Source of the DNA: Rhizobium sp. G21
GTDB taxonomy: Bacteria > Pseudomonadota > Alphaproteobacteria > Rhizobiales > Rhizobiaceae
Assembly (NCBI RefSeq): GCF_014158035.1
Contig: NZ_JACFXW010000001.1
Location: 4,194,001 to 4,258,000 of the forward strand
Reading direction: 5' to 3'
Length of the DNA: 64,000 nucleotides
The notes under the pieces are model-generated. The model saw nothing but the letters and a program-made list of their open reading frames with translations, was not told where the DNA came from and ran no database searches. Within the stretch, counting starts at the first letter, position 1. The number at the start of each line of letters is the position of its first letter. Position numbers and translations under genes: made by a program. Shown piece by piece: positions 31,942 to 40,530 of this stretch.

Positions 31942-32296
31942 AGTTTGCGCCCGGTTCCTTCCGGGCGCGACAATCTCTCCAGCATGATCAGCCGGCTCAT
32001 CCGGCCATGCTCGCCTGCCGCGCCCCTGAAAAGGCGCGGCTTTTTACGTGGACGATACGCATAAGCCGGCGCCGGGCCCACCGCTTGCGCCGACGCCGGA
32101 AAGGGTGGGAGAGCAAAAAATGAAGGTCAGACGGCTTGCAACGCGCGAGGTTGAAGCGATCAGGGCAAACATCGCTTGAAATTGTCCAAAAGGATTTGAG
32201 AATAAATAGAAAAGATGTTTGCGCGGGACAGCCGATTGGCTATACCCCGCGTGTCCGAAAAATGCTCTGTGCAGCATATTTGAGTGAGTGAGGCTG
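31942..32296. other. Gap after ccoNOQP at the left edge of the polysaccharide island
   Basis: Apart from the terminator at 32017-32045 I see no gene. Bases from about 32180 are noticeably richer in A+T than the cco genes and probably hold the promoter of the glycosyltransferase gene that follows. Confidence 0.45.
32017..32045 (+). terminator. Rho-independent terminator of ccoNOQP
   Basis: GCCGCGCC (32017-32024) and GGCGCGGC (32033-32040) form a perfect 8-bp stem with an 8-base loop and are followed by five T. Confidence 0.85.
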
Positions 32297-34047
32297 ATGG
32301 CGAAGCTGGCGTTTATAATCTTGGCCCATGAGAACGCTGATCAGATTGGAGATCTGGCCAGTGTCCTGATTTCAGGGAACCAGGAAGCGAATGTCGTCAT
32401 TCACTACGATCTCAACTCGCCGAAGGACGAATTTGCAAAACTGACGACGCGTTTTGACGGAGAGGCGCGCGTTCATATCCTCCGCAACCGGGTCCGATGC
32501 GGTTGGGGCGATTTCAGCCTGATCGAAGCGCCCATGCGCGCCTTGCGGCATATCAAAGCCGCAAAAATCGATTGCGACCGAGTGATGTTGATCAGTGGGT
32601 CGTGCATGCCGGTTCGTCCGCTCGCCGAGTTGTCCAATTTCCTCGATTATCATCCGCATATGGAGTTCATCGAGAGCCGTGGCGAGAACTGGATCAAGGG
32701 CGGGTTGCGGCACGAACGCTACCAATACCGGCACATCTTCAACTTTCAACGAAATTATAAGTTGTTTCACTGGAGCTTTTGCTTCAGCAGAAAATCATGC
32801 CAAAACGCCGGTTTCCACGTGGGCTCGAACCGCGCTGGGGCTCACAGTGGTGGTGCCTGAGCTTCGATCTCTGCAAGAAAATTCTCGACTATGTCGACCG
32901 GCACAGGTCCGTGTACCGCTTCTTTAAGGACACCTGGATCCCCGACGAATGCTTTTTCCAGACCATGGCCTATCACTTTACGCCGCACGACAAGATATCC
33001 GACAGGACGTTGACTTTCTTCGAGTTCAACGATTGGGGAAAACCCTACGTCTTTCTCGACGAGCATAAAGATGTGCTCGAAGGCCTTCCGTTCTTTTTCG
33101 CTCGGAAGATTGGCGGACGAGCAAAGGGGTTGCGCGCTCATTTCGCGGACGTGGCGGCGCAGGCTGCGCGGCGTCCTGCCTGGGATGTGCCGGCGCGGGG
33201 CGAATTCCCCTTGCGTGTCGACCGCATTCTGAAGAGCTTGCCGAAGTCGGAAGCAAATGGTCCGACCCTGTTTCATCAACTTGGGCGCAAGGGGCTTGCG
33301 GCTACGCTGAGTTATTGTCAGCAGCCCTACGCCGTGCTGTATGGTCCTCCCGTCTTTACCCGAAGGCTGGCGTCCTATTTGCGCTCCGAGACGGATCTGA
33401 CGGTGCTCGGCCGGATCATGAATCCGGAGAAGGTCGACTTCGGCCCGGGTGTGACAGAGTTCAAAGGATTGAGAAGCGATGATGTCGAAATCCGCGATTT
33501 CGATCGAGGCAACTATTTCTCCCGAATCCTGACCCGTTGCGCCACGCCACTGGTTTTCGAACTCTGCCCTGGCGAAAACCCGATTGCCGAGAGGGCGTTC
33601 TTGCAGAGCGGATCCGGCATCGTGTTGCCGATCGTCCCGTCCAATGACGCTGACGAAGCCTGGTTGTTGTATTGGCTGCTCTGCACCGGAGCTTCTGTCG
33701 ACGCCATGGTGAAAGACCGCGACGAGGGTTCGGGTCTGAAGGTGCTCTGGAAGGCTATGGACAATCATGCGAAGCCTGAAGTTCGCACGGAAATCGCGAA
33801 ATTCATGTCCAGATCCAGAGAGAAGCAGATTTCCTCCGCAGAACAGTTCCGGCAGATCACCGGAGGCGTCTACGGCGACATCGGCGTTGCGATCGGCGAC
33901 CGGTTCTCGGATCTGGACGCAGCGCTCGCATCTGTCGATCGTGAAGAGATCATCATGTCCGCTCCAAAGACCGAGCAACATCTTGTCAGCGCATTTTTGG
34001 GCAGCGAAGGGAAGTGGGAAATACTCAGACGAGCTTTCCCCTTCTAA
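32297..34047 (+). CDS. Core-2/I-branching-type glycosyltransferase with C-terminal DUF5927/5928-like region (frame break near 32778)
   Basis: The N-terminal part (MAKLAFIILAHENADQIGDL, then VVIHYDLNSPKDEF, RVRCGWGDFSLIEA, MLISGSCMPVRPLAEL) fits the Branch (GT14) family of beta-1,6-N-acetylglucosaminyl or xylosyl transferases. After KLFHWSF the frame is lost in the T-run 32777-32780. One more T restores LLQQKIMPKRRFPRGLEPRW then GSQWWCLSFD, DTWIPDECFFQTM and a long C-terminal region seen in alphaproteobacterial homologues. Corrected length is about 583 residues. I begin at ATG 32297 (GTGAGG upstream), not at the in-frame GTG 32288. The role is inferred as synthesis or decoration of surface polysaccharide. 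Confidence 0.78.
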
Positions 34048-34080
34048 TCCTTACCCTGTTTTCCAGACGGAACCACCGAC

Positions 34081-35006
34081 ATGAGCCGCATTCGCACGAT
34101 TTTCCAAAACCAACTCGGACGCCATCTGGCCTTCATCAAATATGGCCGTCAGCTTCGCTTGATCGTCGACAACACGAAATTGATCAAGAAAAACGACATC
34201 ATTCTCGTGACATGCTTGCGCAACGAATTGTTTCGGCTGCCATTTTTCACTGACTACTACAGAAAGCTCGGCGTCAGGCATTTTCTGATCGTCGACAACG
34301 ACTCGACCGACGGCCTGATTGATTGGGCGCGCGGTCAGAAAGACGTGTCGGTGTGGCATACCAAGGACAGTTACAAGGCCTCAAATTTCGGGATGGAGTG
34401 GTGTAATTATCTGCTTCGAAAATTCGGTCCCGGCAAGCTGTGCGTCACGGTGGATCCGGATGAATTCCTCGTCTATCCCAACATGGAAACGCGAGATCTT
34501 CGTGACCTCGGCGAGTTCATGAAAAATGAGAAGCGCGATTCCTTTCATTGCGTCATGCTCGACGCTTACGGGAAGGGGCCTCTCAGCGAGGCGACCTGTA
34601 GCTCGGGCGAGGATCCTTTCAAAGTTTGCCCCTATTTCGATCGAGACGGGTATGTTCAGGAAGCGCAGACCGACACCGACACCTACACCCGCGGGGACCG
34701 CGGATGCGCGTCTACAATCGAAATACGCCGCATCATTCGCCGGCGTTGAACAAGGTGCCCGTGGTGTGGTGGCGGTGGACATATCGCTACACCAGCTCGA
34801 TGCACGATATTCGCCCGCGGCGATTGCATCGCGTGGGGAATGACGGGCGCCCCGCGATCACGGGCGCGCTGTTTCACTTCAAGTTCCTCGCATCCCTGCA
34901 GGATAAGGCCAGGGAGGAGATGCATCGCAAGGAACATTACAACGCCAGCGCCGAGTACCGGAAATACGTGGATACCCACGATCCGATCTTCTATTGCGAG
35001 GGTTGA
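34081..35006 (+). CDS. Family 2-type glycosyltransferase (frame break near 34695)
   Basis: The protein begins MSRIRTIFQNQLGRHLAFIK and then has IILVTCLRNELFRLPFFTDY, FLIVDNDSTDGLIDW and CVTVDPDEFLVYP. These are the LRNE...VDN.STDG...D.DEF pattern of Glyco_tranf_2_4 proteins. After DTYTRG the frame is lost in the G-run 34693-34696. One more G restores PRMRVYNRNTPHHSPALNKV, and the gene ends RKYVDTHDPIFYCEG at 35006 (about 308 residues). It lies 33 bases after the previous glycosyltransferase and is probably co-transcribed with it. Sugar donor and acceptor cannot be assigned. Confidence 0.78.
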
Positions 35007-35087
35007 GCGTCGCCTATGAGAATCCCGAGCAACTGATCCGCCTCGGATTGGTGAACCGAGGCGGATGGTTCTGAGAACTGTCGGCGT

Positions 35088-35918
35088 TCAGAGCTGCGAG
35101 GTGAAGTCCTTGCCGAATTCTCTCTCGAGGAACGCATATTGTCCCTTGAAGCGTTCCTGCAGCATTTCCTGGACGAAGGCGGGAATTGGCGCAGACTTGG
35201 TCTTATGCACCTTGTCTTCCGTGCCGTCATAGCTCTTGGCGGCGCCGACACCGAGGAAGGTCTCCACCTGTCGCATCACGCCGTGGGGGTCCTTGTTGAC
35301 CTTTCCGAACGGCAGAAACAGGAAATCCCGGTCGGCGAAGCGGCTTCTCCAGCGCGGTATGAATGTCGCGTAATCCCCACGATTGTTGACGTCCCAGTCT
35401 TCCACCATTTCGCGCCAGTCGGATTCCTGCATGTTCTCCTTGGGATGACGCTCCAGCGACATGCGCAGTTGAGACATCGCACGCGATACGGGATCGCGAA
35501 TAATGTAGATGATGCGCGGCGCGCCAAGCAGACGTCGGACATAGTCGATTCCCTCTTCGGGAATCGTCGAATATTCCGGCGTGATGTCGCCGAGCATCTT
35601 TCCCTTGGCGTTCGGACGGTTGAAGGCGTTCCGATACCATGTCTCGGTAAATGGCTCGGTCATGAGGCTGCAGAGGTAATTCAAATAGTTGAAGTCAACA
35701 TATTCGCCATGCTTTACGTGATGTTTGACTGCAGCCGACGTATTCGTCCTGATATGGTAATCCGTCCAAGACCGGTTCTCAGGCACAAAAAGATGATTGA
35801 AGTAATGCAATTCCTTCACTGGAGGCATCCAGATTTGTTGATGCCGCTGCAGGTTCACATATAACCATGACGTGGCTGCCTTTTGAGCGCCGATACACAG
35901 AAATTGCGGGAGTTTCAT
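35088..35918 (-). CDS. Sulfotransferase domain protein
   Basis: This 276-residue protein starts MKLPQFLCIGAQKAATSWLY, where GAQKAATSWL is the 5'-phosphosulfate loop of PAPS-dependent sulfotransferases. RIIYIIRDPVSRAMSQLRMS is the 3'-phosphate-binding strand (IRDP..R..S). GDITPEYSTIPEEG is also typical of heparan-sulfate-type bacterial relatives. I start it at 35918, with GAGG 6 bases upstream. The longer frame from 36059 adds low-complexity residues. It is encoded opposite to its neighbours inside the five-gene surface-modification region. The acceptor is unknown. Confidence 0.82.
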   Translation of the reverse strand: MKLPQFLCIGAQKAATSWLYVNLQRHQQIWMPPVKELHYFNHLFVPENRSWTDYHIRTNTSAAVKHHVKHGEYVDFNYLNYLCSLMTEPFTETWYRNAFNRPNAKGKMLGDITPEYSTIPEEGIDYVRRLLGAPRIIYIIRDPVSRAMSQLRMSLERHPKENMQESDWREMVEDWDVNNRGDYATFIPRWRSRFADRDFLFLPFGKVNKDPHGVMRQVETFLGVGAAKSYDGTEDKVHKTKSAPIPAFVQEMLQERFKGQYAFLEREFGKDFTSQL

Positions 35919-36235
35919 CTTTGCCTCGTCTGTTTCATGCGCCCTGATGCGGCGCGGAACGCTGCACCTTGGAGCAGTTGAACGTTTGTCCTTCCTTGGC
36001 GGTGATGTCCCCGTCGACGAAGGGCTTCTATGCGTCGCTTTTGTTCCGGGTTTATGCACAACCCAAGCAATTTGTACAGAAAAATCAGCCCTTCCCGGAC
36101 GAGGCGACGAGCGCAGACATTATCGATGGATCGCCATCGGCGTCCGGCTCGCGTCGTCGGATGTTGCGAGTTTCGAAAATGCAGATTGAGCCAAAATAAT
36201 TTAGTCGAATATTGTTTGCCGCGCTTGTTTCCGTT

Positions 36236-37030
36236 ATGTCACCGCGCTTGCTCCGTCGCGACGACCTCATCCATGCCGCGACAGAACACTTAAATGGCTG
36301 TCTGGAGACCGATGTGCTTTACTTTCATAAAGAAAAACTTGTGATCCTGTGCCAACCGAAAACGGGCACGACTTCGTTGCACGAGGCGATCGGCGGCGAC
36401 GCGTCGGTAGTGTTGAATACGCCTCCGCAACTCAAGCATCTGACCTACAACAAATTTGTCCAGACTTTCGGGCCATGGCTCGAGCGAGGCGTGAAGTTTC
36501 CAAGACGCAGGTACACATTCGTCGCAGTGATGCGCGAGCCGGTCGACTGGCTCAGCAGCTGGTACCGCTATGCGAGCCGCGAGTCGCTGGCCGTGGCGAA
36601 GAAAAAGAACGTCGGCCGCTACACGGGCAACATCTCGTTTGAACAGTTTCTCCAAGACACCATGCTGCCGCGCGACGAAGCTCCGGCTTACGCACGTATG
36701 GCAGGCCCCTGTTCGGTGGCGATGGATAAGAAAGGCGGCATCGGCGTCGATTATCTTTTCCGCTACACGGATTTGGACGCCATGGTCGAATTCGTATCCA
36801 AAAAACTGGATCGGTCCATAACCTTGCCGCGGCAGAACATCTCTGTGCAGAAAGAAGTCGACGCGAGCGCCGAGACGATCCGCAGGATACACGAAAAATA
36901 CGCGTTCGAGTACGACGTCTATTCTAAACTTACGCCGAGCGGCGTGGTGGGCCAGGACATTCTCAGCCTGAGAAAAGCAGGAAAAATCACCGAGTCCGCG
37001 TCCGAATCCGAATCCGCGTCGGACGATTGA
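36236..37030 (+). CDS. Sulfotransferase-like protein with Ser/Glu-rich tail
   Basis: The core starts LYFHKEKLVILCQPKTGTTS, with the PKTGTTS 5'-phosphosulfate loop. RRYTFVAVMREPVDWLSSWY gives the second PAPS-binding strand (MREP.DW..S.Y). About 264 residues from ATG 36236. A TTG at 36212 is an alternative start in an A+T-rich stretch. The last residues form a repetitive acidic/serine tail (ESASESESASDD) encoded by near-identical hexamer-like DNA units at about 36990-37027. It converges on the pyruvyl transferase gene, with an inverted repeat between them. Acceptor unknown, probably a surface glycan. Confidence 0.75.
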   Translation: MSPRLLRRDDLIHAATEHLNGCLETDVLYFHKEKLVILCQPKTGTTSLHEAIGGDASVVLNTPPQLKHLTYNKFVQTFGPWLERGVKFPRRRYTFVAVMREPVDWLSSWYRYASRESLAVAKKKNVGRYTGNISFEQFLQDTMLPRDEAPAYARMAGPCSVAMDKKGGIGVDYLFRYTDLDAMVEFVSKKLDRSITLPRQNISVQKEVDASAETIRRIHEKYAFEYDVYSKLTPSGVVGQDILSLRKAGKITESASESESASDD

Positions 37031-37041
37031 TGGCATTCAGT

Positions 37042-37077
37042 ATGGCGCGGACAGGACACCAAACCCATCCGCGCCAT
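37042..37077. terminator. Inverted repeat between convergent genes, possible bidirectional terminator
   Basis: ATGGCGCGGA (37042-37051) and TCCGCGCCAT (37068-37077) form a perfect 10-bp stem with a 16-base loop between the converging sulfotransferase and pyruvyl transferase genes. There is no U-run, so termination efficiency is uncertain. Confidence 0.45.
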
Positions 37078-37090
37078 CTCGATTATGTCG

Positions 37091-38248
37091 TCACATGCGA
37101 TAGAGGTTTTTCGCCAGCGCGATTTTGCGGTTGTGGTAATCGTTGTCCAGCGCCATCTGCTGGAAGTCGCTACCGCTCTTGAAGCGGAAGTTCCCATCGG
37201 CGTTGTACAGGGTTCCCTTCTTTCCGTCGAACTCGCGGAAGCGGGAACCTCGATCGAGTATCGACTGGTGTTTCACGTTGTAATACTCGTTGTCTTTCGC
37301 AAAAGTGCCGACGCAGCCGAGCCTCGCCAAGACGAAATGCACGTGGAAACGGCTCACGAACGCAAAATCGTGATCTCCGACGACGACACCCGAGTTCAAC
37401 AGTTCGTCTACGGGAACGACTTTCATCTTCGGGAATCTTTGACCGACGAATTCGATGACCTTCTTGTCCGCCCAGGGGCAGCTTTCGAGGAACACGACCT
37501 CGTCGAACTCTTCCGACACTTTGGCCAAAGCGTCCCAATAGCTCGATGCCAGTTTCTGCATGTTGTAGGTCAGCAGCGACAGATACAGGCGTCGCTTTCC
37601 ATCGTCGGGGCGGCGGAGTTTTTCTTGCGGGACGAGAAAACAATCATCCAGCCCATATGAGAAATTCGCGAACGGGAACTGTTTCGACAGTTTTCTGTAA
37701 TTGTCGACATCGCGGAGTTCGAAGATCTCGAAGCGCGAGAAGATCTCGCTGATGGTCGTTTCCAGGCCGGCCGGCACCGGATCAGCAGGACCGAAACCGA
37801 TCCCGGTCGCAAAGATCCTCGTTCCGTAGGCCTTGTTCAAGGCCGCGCACAATCCGAGGAAGAAGCCCTTGACGGGAAAGAGTTTGTTCAGGTAGCCGCC
37901 GCCATGGAGATGGACGGTCTCGGCATTCTGAAGTTCCTTCAGATTATGCTTCTTGTACGAATTCATGCCGTTCTTCTGGATGAATTCATATCCCCGGGCG
38001 ACCTGCCCCCAAAAACTCAATTCCTTGTTGGCCTTGGCGATTGCCGCCAGATCGTCGCGGAACTCGATGTTGGCGTTTTTGGCGAAAGGACCATGCAGCT
38101 CGATTTCGTTTTTGGCGATGTTTTCGTAGATCAGGATCTTGGTCTTCGGATCGATATGCGTCGTCAGGAAATCGACCCAACCCCTGACGATGAGTTCATC
38201 CCCGTAATTCGGCGCTCCGGCGCCGCCTATCAATACGTGTTTGGCCAT
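37091..38248 (-). CDS. Polysaccharide pyruvyl transferase family protein
   Basis: This 385-residue protein begins MAKHVLIGGAGAPNYGDELI, the GG.G..NYGDELI start of the PS_pyruv_trans family, followed by HLHGGGYLNKLFPVKGFF. FGLDD-like SYGLDDCFLVPQEKL and the C-terminal FVSRFHVHFVLARLGC (the SRFH.H.....G pattern) are further hallmarks. Such enzymes add ketal-linked pyruvate from phosphoenolpyruvate to exo- or cell-wall polysaccharides. ATG 38248 has AGAGGA 7-8 bases upstream. A longer in-frame start is at 38266. It is divergent from ccoG and marks the right end of the polysaccharide island. Confidence 0.8.
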   Translation of the reverse strand: MAKHVLIGGAGAPNYGDELIVRGWVDFLTTHIDPKTKILIYENIAKNEIELHGPFAKNANIEFRDDLAAIAKANKELSFWGQVARGYEFIQKNGMNSYKKHNLKELQNAETVHLHGGGYLNKLFPVKGFFLGLCAALNKAYGTRIFATGIGFGPADPVPAGLETTISEIFSRFEIFELRDVDNYRKLSKQFPFANFSYGLDDCFLVPQEKLRRPDDGKRRLYLSLLTYNMQKLASSYWDALAKVSEEFDEVVFLESCPWADKKVIEFVGQRFPKMKVVPVDELLNSGVVVGDHDFAFVSRFHVHFVLARLGCVGTFAKDNEYYNVKHQSILDRGSRFREFDGKKGTLYNADGNFRFKSGSDFQQMALDNDYHNRKIALAKNLYRM

Positions 38249-38396
38249 ATATCCATTCCTCTGCATATCGGCAATTCCTGTGGCGTAGGCTCATATTCGA
38301 AACGAAAGTTGGTGTATAGACGGCTCGTCCGCCTTCCGACATGTTTAATCCCCGCCGTTGCAGGACGCATCCACTCGTGCGGCACATTGCCCGGGC

Positions 38397-38410
38397 TTGA
38401 CTTATATCAA
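38397..38410. promoter_or_regulatory. FNR-type anaerobox upstream of ccoG
   Basis: TTGACTTATATCAA matches TTGA(C/T)-N4-ATCAA with one deviation from perfect symmetry. It ends 56 bases before the ccoG ATG, so ccoGHIS has its own oxygen-responsive promoter. Confidence 0.85.
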
Positions 38411-38466
38411 GGAGGGTTTGCGGGCGGGGATTAAAACGGGAAGCCTCAAGAGAAGGGGTTTCCGTC

Positions 38467-40048
38467 ATGAATGTCCGCCCGGAAGAGCTGCCTGCCGAGG
38501 AGGCGACGATCGAGCGTCTGGAGGCGCAGCCCGTCAACGCCGCGAAAGTCCGCCAGCCGCTCTACGCCGCACGCAAGAAGATCCATCCTAAGCGCGCCGA
38601 GGGGGCATTTCGACGCTTCAAGTGGATGGTGATGGCCGTAACCCTGGGCATCTACTACCTCGCGCCGTGGATACGTTGGGATCGTGGCCCCTATGCGCCC
38701 GATCAGGCGATTCTCATCGATCTCGCCAATCGACGCTTCTATTTCTTCTTCATCGAGATCTGGCCGCAGGAATTCTATTTCGTCGCAGGTCTTCTGATGA
38801 TGGCCGGTCTCGGGCTCTTTCTCGTCACGACCGCGGTCGGGCGCGCTTGGTGCGGCTACACCTGTCCTCAGACCGTATGGGTCGACCTCTTCCTGGTGGT
38901 CGAACGCGCCATCGAGGGCGATCGCAACGCCCGCATCAAGCTCGATACGGCGCCGTGGAGCCTCGACAAGATCTGGAAGCGGACCGCGAAACACGCGATC
39001 TGTTCTGATCGGAGTGCTGACCGGCGGCGCCTGGGTGTTTTATTTCGCCGACGCGCCCGTGCTGCTGCACGACCTGATCTTCTTTCATGCGCCTTCGGTT
39101 GCCTATTTCACCATCGCCATCCTGACGGCCACGACTTATGTGTTCGGCGGGCTGATGCGGGAACAGGTCTGCACCTATATGTGCCCGTGGCCGCGCATCC
39201 AGGCGGCGATGCTGGATGAGAATTCCTTGGTCGTGACTTATAACGACTGGCGCGGCGAACCACGTTCGCGCCACGCCAAGAAGGCGGCCGCGACCGGTCA
39301 GTCGGTCGGCGATTGCGTCGATTGCAACGCCTGCGTCGCGGTCTGTCCCATGGGCATCGACATCAGGGACGGGCTGCAGCTCGAATGCATTACCTGCGCG
39401 CTGTGTATCGACGCCTGCGATGGGGTGATGGACAAGCTCGGCCGCGACAAGGGGCTGATCGGCTATTCCACCCTGTTCGATTATTCCACCAATATGGCGA
39501 TCGCCACCAACGAAAACACCGCGCCGATCGATCCCGCCCGGGTGCGCGATCCCGACGGCCGCTATTACGACAAGATTCGCCACTTCAACTGGCGGATCAT
39601 CTTCCGACCGCGCATCATCCTCTACACGGTGCTGTGGTCGCTGATCGGCGTCGGCCTGGTGACCGCGCTGATGATGCGGGACCGGCTGCAGATGGACGTG
39701 CTGCATGACCGCAACCCGCAATATGTGATGGAATCGGACGGTTCGATCCGCAACGGCTATACGGTAAAGATCCTGAACATGGTCCCCGAACCGCGCATGG
39801 TGATGCTGTCGCTGCGCGACATGCCGGGCGCGACCATGAGCATCGCCGGCGAAACATGGTCGCAAGGCCGCTTCATCGGCGTCGAGCTCGAGCCAGATAC
39901 GGTCAAGACCATGAAGATCTATGTGACCATGCCGAAGGACGCCCTGCCGTCCGAGACCCGTGATTTCACCTTCCATGTCGAGTATCGCACCTCCGGCGAA
40001 GCGGATGCATACACGGCGAGCTTCATCGTTCCGGAGAAACGCAAATGA
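38467..40048 (+). CDS. ccoG: Cytochrome c oxidase accessory ferredoxin CcoG (FixG/RdxA; frame break near 39000)
   Basis: CcoG is a polyferredoxin-like membrane protein needed for cbb3 assembly, proposed to reduce copper. Visible parts: N-terminal RQPLYAARKKIHPKRAEGAF, several membrane helices, GRAWCGYTCPQTVWVDLF and VCTYMCPWPRIQ (paired Cys), then two 4Fe-4S motifs: CVDCNACVAVCPMGID and CITCALCIDACDGVMD. A C-terminal immunoglobulin-like domain follows. The frame changes at about 39000 (TAKHAI then VLIGVLTGGAWVFYFADAP). Loss of GG from a TGGG run would restore an expected W. Corrected length is about 527 residues. It overlaps ccoH by 4 bases (ATGA). Confidence 0.9.
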
Positions 40049-40529
40049 ACAATCCGGCTGAACCAAAGCATTTCACCGGCCGCCACATGTTGGCGATCAT
40101 GATCGCCTTTTTCGGCGTCATCATTTCGGTGAATGTGTTCATGGCTTATATGGCCAGCAAGAGCTGGAGCGGCATTCTGGCCAAGAACACCTACGTCGCG
40201 AGCCAGGATTTCAATATGAAGGCGGCGGAAGCGCGCCACTGGGCCGAACTGGGCTTTTCAGGCGCGTTCAAAGTCGAGAGTCGCCGCCTTGAATATCGGC
40301 TGCAGGGGCCGGCCGGCGAAATCGAACGGCTCGCCGCAATCACCGCGCTGTTTCATCGGCCGGTCGGCGACAAGCAGGATTTCAGCCTGACGTTGCCGCG
40401 GGTCGCCCCGGGGTTTATGCGGTAGAGCACGATCTCGCTCCCGGGCAATGGATCGTCGATCTCGCCGCCGTCGACGACGGCGAGACCGTCTATCACCAGG
40501 CCGTCCGCATCTATCAGCCGGAGAAGTGA
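40045..40529 (+). CDS. ccoH: cbb3 oxidase assembly protein CcoH (FixH; frame break near 40412)
   Basis: CcoH is a small membrane-anchored protein that associates with the cbb3 core during assembly. It begins MNNPAEPKHFTGRHMLAIMI with one transmembrane helix at about residues 14-34. TYVASQDFN is the family core. After LPRVAPG the frame is lost in the G-run 40410-40413. One more G gives VYAVEHDLAPGQWIVDLAAV, and the protein ends YHQAVRIYQPEK at 40529 (161 residues, normal for FixH). Without it translation would end at a TAG after 126 residues. It starts within the ccoG stop and is followed by ccoI after 1 base. Confidence 0.88.
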
Positions 40530-40530
40530 G

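Noticed and set aside
40410..40413. Programmed ribosomal frameshifting in ccoH, ccoI and similar genes
   Set aside because: Breaks are scattered over unrelated genes at plain homopolymers without conserved slippery heptamers plus pseudoknots, so error or mutation is simpler.
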